From contig NC_023749.2 of the NCBI RefSeq assembly GCF_000499845.2, forward strand, positions 36,095,843 through 36,159,842: a DNA stretch of 64,000 nucleotides, in the 5' to 3' direction. Origin of the DNA: Phaseolus vulgaris. Lineage: Eukaryota > Streptophyta > Magnoliopsida > Fabales > Fabaceae. The notes under the pieces were generated by a model. The model did no database searches and was not told where the DNA came from. It worked only from the letters and a program-made list of their open reading frames with translations. Shown here in pieces: positions 45,621 through 56,844 of this stretch; position 1 is the stretch's first letter, and each line of letters begins with the position of its first letter. The position numbers and the translations under genes are program-made.

Positions 45621-45842
45621 GTTTGCATTAGATGAGGATAAATGTCAGAAGAATGATGATTGCAAGGGAAAGTTAAGTTTATGTAAAGATTCAGCCATTT
45701 GTGTTGATGAAGTTTGTAAGTGCAGAACAACCATACTAGGGAAGCTATAACTGCGTTTGATTGTCCATTTGTTTGTGCTCCACCATGTGATAAACAATAT
45801 TGTGATCTAGTCGATGGTAAAAGCAAATGCTTGTGTCACTAA
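45621..45842 (+). pseudogene. Cysteine-rich exon 2, copy 5 (deleted and stopped)
   Basis: The opening matches copy 4 (FALDEDKCQKNDDCKGK). About ten bases are missing after GGGAAGC near 45,747, which creates an in-frame TAA at once. The later Cys-rich part survives in another frame. A sixth unit starts at 45,843-45,968 but ends before any exon. Confidence 0.75.
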
Positions 45843-46119
45843 CTCTCACAAATTTATCAATAAAAATGCATTTGGAAGGTACTTTTTCTTTTTCTGTCTT
45901 TGATAAATTACCTTTTCGAATTTCAGTTTTGTTAGTGATTTATAGCTAACATAAATTTATATTGTAGTATTCTAAATTTCTAAACATAATAATACTTAGG
46001 AATGATGGATTATCCTAATAAAATATTAGTGTTGTTGAGTGTTTGCAAATAATTGATTATCTTAGATAATGTTTTCAAACATTCCAATAATTACAATAGT
46101 TTTAATTGTTTTTTGAATT

Positions 46120-47022
46120 TAGTTTTTCATGTGATTCAACCGGTTGTTTTTATCAGCAATTAATAAAAACAAACCAAAACAGATTTGAATGAGATTAAGG
46201 ATAGAAAAAATCACACAACAGATTTATACTGGTTCACTCTTATCCAAGAGCTACATCCAGTCCCAAGAAACCACTGGTTTTCCACTAAGCAATCAATAAC
46301 CTTGATTACAAACTACACACCAAAGAGTTGATCTTGAACTCTTCAAGAACACACACCTCCTTCGACAAACAACACACCACAAATCACTGAACACCCTCTA
46401 GATCTGCACAGAACACGTTTACACAAAATTACAATATTAAAGAGAGAAAAAGAATGATCACACCTGATACAAATTGAATTCAAAAGTTACAAAGCAATCC
46501 TATTCCACTCTTACAAATATTCAAAACTTGAAGCAAATCTTGGTGAAAACTAATTTCAAAGATTTAATATGATATCTTAACTGCTAGGACATAAAACAAA
46601 TTATTTAAACTCCTAAAGACTGTTAAAAACATTTAATGCATGAGCCAAATCAATTTTGAATAAATTAAAACAGATTTACCAAAGTTAACAAATTTTGTTA
46701 ACGATTTTCAAAATACAATCGGCTGAAATGTCGAAATAACCGATTGAATTGGTTTGACAACAAGGTCAACCAATTTCAAGCTTTGTTAAAACCTTTTTTC
46801 AAAACACTAAGTGTAAAACAACCGATTGAAACGATAAAACAAGTTGTTTTTCCACTTCTTTGGAAAATACTCTTTTTCAAAGGAATTTGATTTAAACCAA
46901 CTTTGTATCCTAGCTAAGAGTGGATTACAAATTCAAACTACCCAGAACCCATACATATAAGCAACAACAAAGGATTCAACCAATCTTAATGGATTTGGAG
47001 ACATCAAAGCCTATCTTAAACA
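46120..47022 (-). repeat. 3' LTR of a minus-strand copia-like element, truncated
   Basis: It aligns with 50,028-51,073 from the CATGTGATTCAACCGGTTG region to the TATCTTAAACA end. About 200 bp of the partner LTR's left part has no counterpart here, so this copy is truncated at its outer side. The purine tract CAAATAGGGAGAGAT (minus strand, 47,037-47,023) adjoins it, as expected for a 3' LTR. Confidence 0.8.
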
Positions 47023-47494
47023 ATCTCTCCCTATTTGATGAAGGCAAATCCCTGGTTTGCTTGTGTTGTTCTGTTTGAATTTGAAAGCAACTGCATAACA
47101 ATAAATGTGCATGTAACAGAGAGCAATCATATGCAGCTTTCACTTGCACCAATGAACTAGTTTTCACATGTGATTTTCTTTGAAAAAACCAGCAAAATTA
47201 GTGTGAATGAGGTGCATAATCAAAGTTTTTACAGCAGCATACTAAACTAGTTTAAATCGGGATTAAAACAGATATGTAGCAGCATACAAACCATATAATT
47301 CTCCCCCTATTTGTCTTCACAAATAAAGTAGAAGAAGGTATAAAAGCAACATAAAAAATTGTTTAGCAAGATGAAACAGAATAAGAAAGAAAGCATTAAA
47401 GATCTTCAATGCTCTTTCCCAATTGAAGCTTAAAGAGTTGATTTTGAACAACCTCAATCTGTTCATCCAGATTCTGAAATCTTGCCAGATAGAA

Positions 47495-48370
47495 CTAATG
47501 ATGACTCCTTTGTTCATTTGCAAAGTTGTCCATTCTGCTCACCATGAATCTTTCAAATGGCGACATGGTTGTTATGCGTTGTCCCATGTTTCCTCCATCA
47601 CTTACACCAATATCATAGGCACCAACAACACCAATATCATCATCATCAGCAACATTATCAGCTTGTTCTTCATTCTCATTTGCAACATGAGCTCCGCTTG
47701 AAGAACCAACTTGATCACCATCTTTGCCAACCCACTTTCCACCAATTTTGGTGAAACCCATCTTGCTAAGGGAGCCATTGTTGACGTTGTGTGTTGTCTT
47801 GACCACTTCAGATTGCTCCTCCTCGAGATCAACTTAAAGGTAATGCAAAAATTTAGAAATAAGGACAGCATATGCATGGTAATCACTTAACCTTATTGAT
47901 TTTAGCATATGTTATTTGATGATGTGGATCCAGTTTATCTTGATCTTGTTCATGATGCAATAAATGAAAACAAGATCTTCCTCTGTCAGCACAGAATGAT
48001 TGCTTTCTCTTGGTGTCAACATCCATGTAACAATGAAAGCAATAAGCCTTTCATTTAGTTTCAAGACACCCACTGAAAAGTTTCTCACTTTGGATTGTGG
48101 ATTCTTCATACAACTTCTATAGAATTGCATTTTGTTGAATTCCTCAACCACTCCAATGTTCCCTTTTTTTATCCTCACCCAACATACTTCAGTCCAGTAA
48201 AGGCAGTCCAAACTTCATGTGTAATCTCCAAATCAACTCCTTTCACATGCGTTTTTGCTCCTTCTCCAGAAAATCGACTTTCTAGGCACCCACCCCTTTT
48301 GACTCCATGGGTCTTAATTATTTCGGATGAAGGAGGTGTTGAATCCATGAAGCAAGGAGGAAATTTCTAA
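47495..48370 (-). pseudogene. Envelope-like / plant-mobile-domain ORF of the copia-like element
   Basis: Minus-strand frames contain GNIGVVEEFNKMQFYRSCMK, NPQSKVRNFSVGVLKLNERL, IAFIVTWMLTPRESNHSVLT and EEDLVFIYCIMNKIKINWIH (48,170-47,915), then GSLSKMGFTKIGGKWVGKDG (about 47,775) and MGQRITTMSPFERFMVSRMD (about 47,585). They align with 55,578-56,583. This family, the 'envelope-like' or putative plant transposon protein group (PF20167-like, inferred), lies at the 3' end of SIRE-type copia elements. It has frame breaks. I see no clear transmembrane segment. Confidence 0.65.
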
Positions 48371-49139
48371 GAAGTAAAAGAGGACAACAATTTCAGAATG
48401 AGAGCAGGGAGAATAATGGGTTGATTTTGTGAAGGAAAACAAATTAAACAGGAACATTTATATAAGTTGTAAAAGCAGTCAACAAAATTGGCTTTAAGGG
48501 ATTGTTTTTCAAAGCAAAAAGAATTTCTGCAAAGAGAATACTGGCACATGTCAACCCTCAAACAGAATGCACAAAACCATCACATGCATATTTGACTAGT
48601 CATTGAATTTCTTAAATTTTCAAGAAGATATGTAATATATTCCTATATAATGAAATTCAAGGCCATAATATAAGAAATTTGGACTCATAATAACTTTGAG
48701 AAGGAATCAATAACAGAAACAATGCACAGAGATTTAAAATAGCTTTAATGAAATGTTGCCAAGGATGAAACAATCGGTTGTTTCGTTAAAACAATCGATT
48801 GTTTTTTTGTGACAAAAATTTGGATTTTTCAAAAATCAAAAGCTTTGACAGAGATGAAAATTCAGTATGCTACACATAAATGTTTTTTTATAAAGATTAA
48901 AAGGAGAGTTTATTTAACAAAAAATAAAAATAAAAATGAACTAAATGAAAAAAATTAAAGAAATAAGTTCATAGCTTTTGAGAATGTTTCCAATTAAAGA
49001 ACCATTGTACATGAGTCAAGAATAAATTCCACAAGACTCTCAAGAGCAGTGTGCAATTAAGAGTTGTACTCCAAAATCCAACTTTGATAATTCCCTTTGT
49101 GACTTGATCCTTTAATTCAGTGATTCTTGGTCTATAGGA

Positions 49140-49975
49140 ATGCCTGCACATAAACAATATCAAGTAGCAAGATTTGGTCTCCTTACAAATTTGGGTCCAT
49201 TGGCATTAATTGGATATTTAGAATCCTTAGAATTCTTAGGAACCCATTTTAGAATACCTTTGGGAAGAAAAAACTTCCTAACTTTGCAGAATTTGACAGA
49301 GTGGCCCTCTTTCATACAGTAGAAGCATGAAACAACTGGTTGTTTCGACTTTTCAATCAGTTATTTTTCAAAGATGTTAAATCCTTAGACTCAGATATAG
49401 CTGTGACCTTGGGCTGCCAAGATCTGTCTAGGCACTTGAGGATTTTGATCTTGAGTTCCACTTTTTCAAACATCTTCCTAAGACTCATGAGGTGGTTGAT
49501 AATATGGGTAAACCTCTTTTGTACTTCAACAATTGTCTCCCCTTTCTGCATCCTAAACATCTTATATTCTTGTCTGAGAGCATGCTTCCTTGATCTTTTC
49601 ACGTCATTTGTTCCTTCATGAGTGACTTCTAGAGTATCCCACTTTTCCTTTGCTGATTCACATTGTGACACCCTGAAAAACTTAGCAGAACTTAAGGAAG
49701 ATGTAATAATATTCTTTGCAATACAATTATATTGAGCCATTTTTCTTTCATGCTCAGTCCATTTGGATCAAGGTTTTTCAGAAATCACTTTATCATTTTC
49801 AAGCATAGGAACAAAAGGACCAATTTTAATTGCATCCCAAATTCCCTTATCAATTGATTCAACAAAATATCTTCATCCTTACTTTCCACCACTGGTAATT
49901 TACACCACAGAATAGAGATGGTCTATCAATAGATGCACCCTCCCCAAAAGGTAGTTTATCAACCATGAAAAAATA
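49140..49975 (-). pseudogene. Copia-type gag with zinc knuckle
   Basis: Starts near 49,970 with MVDKLPFGEGASI...FCGVNYQWWKVRMK. It continues in a 127-codon open frame (49,740-49,357) with ESAKEKWDTLEVTHEGTNDV, RRKHALRQEYKMFRM-type sequence and FTHIINHLMSLRKMFEK, the UBN2/gag-polypeptide region (PF14223-like) of Ty1/copia gag. On the minus strand at 49,335-49,290 a CFYCMKEGHSVKFC knuckle (C-x2-C-x4-H-x4-C) is followed by WVPKNSKDSKYPI. Several stops break the start. Confidence 0.75.
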
Positions 49976-50027
49976 TTTTTGTATCAAAACTTGAATGACT
50001 TTCAAAAACCTAGCTCTTGAAGCCGAT

Positions 50028-51073
50028 TGTTAGAATTTAAAGCCTTAAACAAGATGGGGGGTGAATTGTTTATAAAAGATTTTCGCAAATATTGAATGTA
50101 TAGAGAAAGCCAATGAAGAATCAAAGAGAAAGAAACCCAGTTAGCCAAGAAAGAAATTTGTTTTATTGTGTTTTCAAAAAATCAACCGGTTGTTTATGCG
50201 ATTCAACCGGTCATTTTTATCAGCAATTAATAAAAATAAACCAAAACAAATTTGAATGAGATTAAGGATAAAAAGAATCACACAACAAATTTATACTGGT
50301 CCACTCTTATCCAAGAGCTACATCCAGTCCCCAGAAACCACTAGTATTCCACTAAGCAATAACCTTGATTACAAACCACACAACAAATAGGTGATCTTGA
50401 ATTCTTCAAGAACACACACCTCCTTTGGCCAACAACACACCATAGATCACAGGACTCCCTCTGGATCTGCACAAAACATGTTTACACAGAATTACAATAT
50501 TCAAGAGAGAAAATGAATGATGACACCTGATACATATTGAATTCAAAAGTTACAAAGAAATCCTCTTCCACTCTTAAAAAAATTCAAAGCTTTAAGCAAA
50601 TCTTGGAGAAAACTGATTTGAAGGATTTAATTTAATATCTTAACTACTAGGAGCGTAAAATAGATTATTTAAACTCCAAAAGGATATTAAAAACATTTAA
50701 TGCATGAAGCAAATCAGTTTTGAATAAATTAAAATAGATTTACCAAATTTAATAAATTTTGTTAAGGATTTTTAAAAAACAATCGGTTGAAATGTTGACA
50801 TAAACAATTGAAATTGTTTGACAGTAAGGTCAACCAATTTTAAGCTTTGTTAAAACCTGCTGCAAACAACCGATTGAAACGATAAAACAACAGGTTGTTT
50901 TTCCACTTCTTTGGAAAACACTCTTTTTCTAAGGAATTTGATTTAAACCAACTTTGGATCCTAACTAAGAGTGGATTACAAATTCAAACTACCCAGAACC
51001 CACACACATAAGCAACAACAAAGTCTTTAACCAATCTTCATGGATTTGGAGACATAAAAGCTTATCTTCAACA
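50028..51073 (-). repeat. 5' LTR of the minus-strand copia-like element
   Basis: The plus strand runs TGTTAGAATTTAAAGCC to TATCTTCAACA. It holds several AACCGGTT-type motifs (near 50,184, 50,206, 50,780 and 50,893) and a TTATACTGGTCCACTC segment (50,291). It is followed by fifteen bases and then the LTR starting at 51,089. Confidence 0.8.
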
Positions 51074-51088
51074 AGATTGAAGGAAATA

Positions 51089-51513
51089 TGATGTGAGTTG
51101 ATTTTAGGATTGTTCATTTTATGGTGCGACACATTACATAGATGGAGATTTTAAGGAAGTATATGGTGAGAACTCTAAGAAGATCCCCATTGAACACGAA
51201 CTTAACCAAGTGGTTAAGTAAGTGTGAAGTTTCACTTCTCAAGAGCAAAAGGAAAAGACAATTACAAGGTGAATATGATGCCAATAGGTGCGGAATTAAA
51301 GAACATGAAAAGGAAAGCCAAATAAGAATTGTCGAATGGAAGAATGAAACAAAACAAGAACATAACACAAGACTAAAAGCGAAATGACAAATGGAAGAAG
51401 AGATGAAGGAAGGAGAAAACTTATGTGATGGATTTGAGAATTGGAACACGCCACTTGGAGTGTGATTGGCCTCCAAGATAAGCATTGTTAGCCGCCACTT
51501 GAGAGCTCTCAAT
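51089..51513 (-). mobile_element. LTR of the gag-only family, left part (split by a copia-like insertion)
   Basis: Starts TGATGTGAGTTGATTTTAGG and follows the family LTR (AACTTAACCAAGTGGTTAAG near 51,198; CGCCACTTGGAGTGTGATTG near 51,450) up to GAGAGCTCTCAAT. The continuation is at 60,166 (TCAATTACTTACAAGA...). Its left flank is not a primer-binding site, so it is a 3' or solo LTR. Confidence 0.8.
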
Positions 51514-53493
51514 TGTAGAAGATGTGAGCTTCGATGCATCAAATCCACACGAAGCTTGAAGCTGTGCTACTTTTTGGGTTTGGGTTTAGATTAGGTTGTT
51601 TAGAATCTTTGTTATGATCAGTCCTTGAAGCCTACACAAAGCTTGATTAAATCAGTTTTAAGAAACAAAGTGTTTTTCCATGCAAAGGGAAAACAACCTG
51701 TTGATTTGTCGAGACAATCGGTTGTTTGTCACTTAGCTGACAATGAGGTTTTGAAACTACTTTTTGAATTGGTTATGTAACTACCTGACCCATTCAACCG
51801 GTTAAATCGTGGTTTCAACCGGTTAAATGAGTGCTTTGCTAACAGTTTTTTGAAAACTTGTTTCAACTGTTTTAAATGAGAACAAAACTGATTTGACTCA
51901 GTTATGTTGCCTTAAACAACTAGATTTCAAAAGCTATAAATATAGCCTTCTTTCAAATGTTTTAGAATACAAGTTTAACACATTGTTGTGGAATCAAGAA
52001 AGAGTTTAATGATTTAATTTTGAAAGATTTTTTTCAAAGTTTAGCAAGATTGCTGTTAAAGCTTCGCTTTGGTGCAAGAAATGACATAGGGCTTCTGGTT
52101 TTGTAATTCCAGGTGTTTTCTATTCTTACTTAGTTTCTTGTAATTGTACTTTGATAAACCTTTGTAAGTGTTGGTAAAATATTGTAAAGTCAGTGTGGTT
52201 CTGGCTTGAGGTGTGTGTTGTTGCAAAGAGGGTGAGTAGGCTTTGTGGGATTCAAAGTCACCTCTTTGTGGTGTGTGTTGTAATCTGGTTTTGATTACTA
52301 GTGGAATACTTAGAGGTTGTTCTGAGGATTAGATGTAACTCAGGGTTGAGTGAACCAGTATAATCTAATTGTGTGAATCTCTCTATCTCTGTCTATTATA
52401 ATTTGTTTGATATTTGATTTGCTGTCATAATCAACCAGTTATTTAATATTTCAACCGGTTGGTATTTCTGCTTTATAAACTGCTTATACTTACTTTTATC
52501 TCTGTAATATAAACAATTGGTTATTGATCCTGCCTGTTGACCGGAGCGCTGGAGAATGCCTCGTCAAAGGATCGACGTGCGCACCGCTTATCACCTTCGT
52601 TCCTCCCTGGATGTACTTCGAGAACCTGCAAAGAAACGACACGGCGCCGCTGCGGCCGATCGCACTCCGACGCTCAAGTCAGTGACGGTATCACCAAATA
52701 CTAAGAACTAGAGCCGTGCAAACTCTCTCTCACAAACAGCTCTGTCACTCGCAAGCGTAAAGTGTATGAACTGAACGTGCGTACCTCAGAAAATCTGTTA
52801 AGAACTCTTATATACCTGGTGGTTTTCTCTCTCCTGGCAGTTACAGACTTGGACACGTGGCTCGCATCCAACTGTACACGTGCCATCATCTGGAGGCTCC
52901 CTGACTTGGCGCTGCTTCTACTCTCATTTTGGCTAAGTTACCTATGCATGGTACTGCCCAGTGCATAGCTAACTTAGGAGTGCGATCCCTACTGGAACTG
53001 GCGAGTTAGGGCCTTCATACACCTTCCCTGTGGTCTCGCCGGCCGCCTTCATAATCTGCTTCTCCTTCATCTTCGGCGATGTGCTTGTTCTGGCGATCTC
53101 CGACTGCTTGGTCGCCTGGGTCTTCATCTGGCGACTTGATCCTTAACCTGGCGATCGCCTATTCTGGTAAACTGGAAGTCGGAACACGCCAGCTTAGCAA
53201 CTGGCGACTACGCGTGCCCCCCGACTTCCTTCCCTTCTTGCCAACCTGGCGCCTTGTCAACACGCCTACACTGTAGCAGGGTGCCACGTCATCACATCCG
53301 ACCACCAGGGCGGTACAGTTATATAGTAATTTTAATCGATTGTTTTACTGATAACAGTTTTAATAACTTATTTCTTTTGGCTTATGTGATTCTTCTTTCT
53401 ATAAATCATTAAAGAACTTCATTCTTAGTTATCATTTGCGAAAATAATTTATCAACAATTCACCCCCTCTTGTTTAAGCCATCATTTCTAACA
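51514..53493 (+). repeat. 5' LTR of the plus-strand copia-like element (interrupted)
   Basis: TGTAGAAGATGTGAGC to ATTTCTAACA. Without the 793-bp insertion and its five-base duplication it is 1,182 bp, against 1,172 bp for the 3' LTR. AACCGGTTAAAT-type motifs occur near 51,797-51,830, and CTATAAATATAGCC near 51,935 is the likely promoter TATA box. Confidence 0.88.
52525..53317. mobile_element. GC-rich solo LTR with perfect GTTAT duplication
   Basis: The inserted 793 bp begins TGATCCTGCCTGTTGACC and ends GGGCGGTACA. It is flanked by GTTAT at 52,520-52,524 and 53,318-53,322. The 3' LTR of the same host element retains the uninterrupted site (CCGTTATATCGTAATTTTAA at 59,987-60,006), so the insertion is younger than the host element. 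It is clearly richer in G and C than its surroundings (for example CACGGCGCCGCTGCGGCCGA near 52,640). No internal region remains. The frames inside it at 52,701-53,276 are incidental. The source element family is not in this window. Confidence 0.92.
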
Positions 53494-53553
53494 ATAGGTA
53501 TCAAGAGCAAGGTTCTTGAAAGTTATTGAAGTTTTGATCCTAAATCCTTTTAA

Positions 53554-54519
53554 ATGGGTGAAAAGTTTTCTTTTGGGGAATGTGCCTGTTTAAATAAACC
53601 ACCTTTTTTTTGTGGTATGAACTATGAACTATGGTGCATAAGAATGAAATTCTTTGTTGATTCTATAGATAGAAAAATCTGGAATGTTATTACAAATAGG
53701 CATCTCATGCCTATATCTGAAAATGTTTCTTCTGAATGAGAACATCTTGATTTTGTAGCTATGAACATCATTGTATCTGCACTTGATTCTAATGAATTGC
53801 TCAAGGTTTCAGAATGTAGTTATGCAAAAGAAATGTGAAATACCCTTGAGAAGTATCACAAGAATCCATGGAGTGCTGAGATAGACAAGGAGGAGTCTTC
53901 TACTGAATCTTTCTCTTCAGAATCGAGAAGGGAGGTTTGTCTCATGACAAAGGAAGAATCTGGATCAAACCAAGTAAGCACATCTTCTTCCAGCAATTGT
54001 GAAAATTATTTTCAACTTCTTAATGCTTTTCAAGAAACTCATGAAGAAGCTAAAAGATTAGCTCTTTTAAGTAACCAATTGAAAAGTGAAAACAACAAGT
54101 TGAAAGAGAAAATCACAGTTCTGGAAAATGATTTGAGTCATACAAATGCTGATTTTGAAAATCTTGAATTGATTTATAAAAACTCCTCTTGCAATTGTGA
54201 TTCAAGTTGTTGTAAAAATTGTAAAACCCTTAAAGAGAAAGTTTTATACCTTGTGAAAACTGTTGATAATATTTCAAAAGGAAAATCAATTTTTGAGAAT
54301 GTTTTAGCATCTCAACAATGTGTTTTTGGTAAATCACGTTTGGGTTTTAACCCACAAAGCAAAATCTATAGCTTTTCAGAATCTTTTTCAAACCTCACGA
54401 AAAATCAATCGGTTAAAAAGTTGAAACAACCGGTTGTTTGTTGTGTCTACTGCATGAAAAAGAGCCACTTTGTTAGATTCTGTAAAATTAGGAAAGTTTT
54501 TTTCCCAAAGGTATTTTAA
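53554..54519 (+). pseudogene. Copia-type gag, internally deleted
   Basis: MGEKFSFGECACLNKPPFFC then GMNYELWCIRMKFFVDSIDR is the N-terminal gag part. In-frame stops lie near 53,737 and 53,836, and the central UBN2-type region seen in the minus-strand copy is missing. The frame then runs open from 53,944: CENYFQLLNAFQETHEEAKR, a Leu-rich coiled stretch, LYLVKTVDNISKGKS, SRLGFNPQSK, and a knuckle CVYCMKKSHFVRFC near 54,447. Translation ends at a TAA by 54,519. Confidence 0.75.
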
Positions 54520-54659
54520 AATGGGTTCCTAAGATTTTGAAGGTTCCTAGGTTGCTACTAACATCATTGGACCCAAATTCATAAGGGGACCAAATCTTCC
54601 TTCTTAATCTTTTCTTGTAGGTATCCTTAGCAGCCAAGAATTACTTTTGGGCTTGAAGA

Positions 54660-55416
54660 ATGTCTGCTAAAAGGAAAAACAACAAGAGTAAAGATAGTCT
54701 CTGTGCCCTTTTGGATTTTAGAACTATTTGTCAAATCTGCACATGTGTTCTTATCAGAATAAGTTCTTATCTCTCTTCTTTGCTTAAACAATCAATCTTA
54801 AATTCAATTCATTATACTCTATGTCTGATTGTAATTACTCTGTATTCCATATGTCACTTATACAATTGATATCTTGTGAACAATGTAAGCAATAATGATT
54901 GTATATAACATGAGAAATTGAAAAACTATTTGTTTTCATCAGAACATAAAATCAATCGATTGTTTCCTCGAAATAACCGATTGTTTTCTCTCTGACAAAC
55001 ACTGGGCAAAACTGTTCTTAATTTTTGAATTATGGATTGTGAGTCTGTTCAACCCAGTGGCGTGTATGGTCAAAATTGTATTAATTGCATGTTTGAATAT
55101 AGTTTAACTTTGTTGCATCTGCTATTAATGGATCAGATTCCTTCAAATCTTGAAAATCAAAACTGCCTTTAATGCTTAGTCAAAATCACATGTGAATCTG
55201 TACCTTTCTGATTTGACTGACTATGTCAGCTTTATGGTTCAGATTTGATTCACTTTTTATGTTGAAAACAACCATCTTTAACCAGGTTTTCGCAGATATA
55301 AAACCAAGTGCATTTAGCTGCTGCTTCACACTCAAATAACCGGTTATTAAATCTGTTATTACAATCCTATTTCTTCCTAAAGTTTATCTTTGCAGAAATT
55401 TGTTCTGATTTGAGCA
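54660..55416. other. Non-coding spacer between gag and the envelope-like ORF
   Basis: AT-rich, holding AACCGGTT-family motifs near 54,953, 54,971 and 55,335 (TCAAATAACCGGTTATTAAA). No pol-like translation was seen in either strand. The minus-strand element has a spacer of similar size and motif content in the same position (48,380-49,130). Confidence 0.6.
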
Positions 55417-56583
55417 ATGGCTGGGACTCCTCCCTTAGCAAAAAGAATGAAATCAAGGGGTGTTAAGAGCACTGGAAAACTTGAAGGATGGTTTTCGGGT
55501 GATGCTACTCTCATCAACAAGTATCTACTTGAAACAAGTAGAAAGAATCTGAACACACCAAAAGTGGTCTCTTTCACTTGGATGAAATTGCAAAAGTTGG
55601 ATTCTGTGAGAAGCATTATCAAGGAGAAAAGACTAAAAAGATTCCTAGAGCTACTGGGAACATATATCCAGATTTGGTGAAGGTATTTTACACTAACCTT
55701 CAAATTAGTGGCGACTCACTTACTTCACATGTTAAAGGTATATATATGGTCATCATAAGTGATGTATGGTTTGCTGTGACTGGACTAAAATCCTCTAGAC
55801 TGAGGATCAATAGAGGAAATCTTGGAGTTGTTGAAGAGTTCAACAAAATACAGTTATACAAAGGATGTCTCAAGAATCCCCACTCCAAAGTGAGGATTTT
55901 TTCAGTTGGTGGACTAAAGCTTGATGAAAGGCTTGTGGCTTTCATTGTTTCATGGATTCTCACACCTAGGGGATCATTCAACCCTCTCTGAAGAAGATCT
56001 CCTTTTGATCCACTGTATCATGAACAAAGTGAAGATCAACTGGATTCACACGATCAAAGAACACATGCAAAAAGCCATGAGGTTATGTGACTTTCATTAT
56101 CCCTATGCCATTTTGATTTCTTAGTTTCTTCATTATTTCGAAGTGAACATAGAAGGAGAGCTAGCTAAGGTAATCAAGCCCTCTAGTGAAATCAACAGTG
56201 GATCCCTTAGTAAGATGGGGTTTACTAAGATTGGTGGAAGATGGGTTAGCAAGGATGGTGACAAAGCTAGCCCAAGTGGAACAAATGAAGGTGATGAATC
56301 TGAGAAGGTAGCAATGCAAGATGAACCTACTGCTGAAACTCAAGAGGATGATCACAATGACATCAATATGGGTGAAAGAGTGACTACCATGTCACCTTTT
56401 GAGAGGCTAATGAACAATCGTATGGACACCTTTGCTGACAATCAAAGGAACCTCTACGATATGTGTGAGTCAAGGTTCAAGAACATGGACACACGCTTTT
56501 CCACACTGGATGAGCAAATTGAGGAAGTCCAGAGACAGATCTTGGAGCTACAATTTGAAAGGGAGGATAGTTCTTCATTCTAG
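55417..56583 (+). pseudogene. Envelope-like / plant-mobile-domain ORF, first copy
   Basis: MAGTPPLAKRMKSRGVKSTG starts an 87-codon frame. A shift near 55,580-55,680 leads to FYTNLQISGDSLTSHVKGIY, GLKSSRLRINRGNLGVVEEF and LDERLVAFIVSWILTPRG. Another shift leads to STLSEEDLLLIHCIMNKVKI, then NIEGELAKVIKPSSEINSGS, MGERVTTMSPFERLMNNRMD and a C-terminal heptad stretch FSTLDEQIEEVQRQILELQ (stop after 56,580). Order and content parallel the minus-strand copy. The family call (envelope-like, PF20167-like) is from the pattern LDERL...L-x-P-R...LSEEDL...YCIM...-EGEL. Confidence 0.65.
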
Positions 56584-56844
56584 CTTATTTGCTTTCCATT
56601 TTCTTTATAATGTTTTTAAATCCTACCATTTGTCTATTTAATGAGACAAATAGGGGAGAAATTTGGAAGTTTTTAATGTTCTTAAATACTGCTTTCATTT
56701 CTGAACTACTTAACTGATTTAAGTTTGAATGTTGTAAACTGCTCCATTGTGTGTTTTGTCATGTATGCAGGTTGTGAAGATCATAAACAAAGAACATTCC
56801 TAAAGTGCTATCCAAGGATTTGTCTCCATCAAATAGGGGAAGAT

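Larger units (their letters stand above)
46120..51073 (-). mobile_element. Pol-less copia-like element carrying gag and an envelope-like ORF, minus strand
   Basis: Two related LTRs (truncated 46,120-47,022; full 50,028-51,073) enclose a gag (about 49,975-49,140) and an envelope-like frame (about 48,370-47,495). Between the gag knuckle and the envelope-like frame there are only about 800 bp, with AACAATCGGTTGTTT-type motifs near 48,770-48,800 and no protease, integrase or reverse transcriptase. Next to the 5' LTR the minus strand reads ATCGGCTTCAAGAGC, a decayed form of the TGGTATCAAGAGC primer site. The structure matches the element at 51,514-60,165. Confidence 0.75.

Noticed and set aside
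52701..53276. Several 60-70 codon frames in GC-rich DNA
   Set aside because: They lie inside a solo LTR with perfect target duplications. High GC lowers stop frequency and makes chance frames likely.
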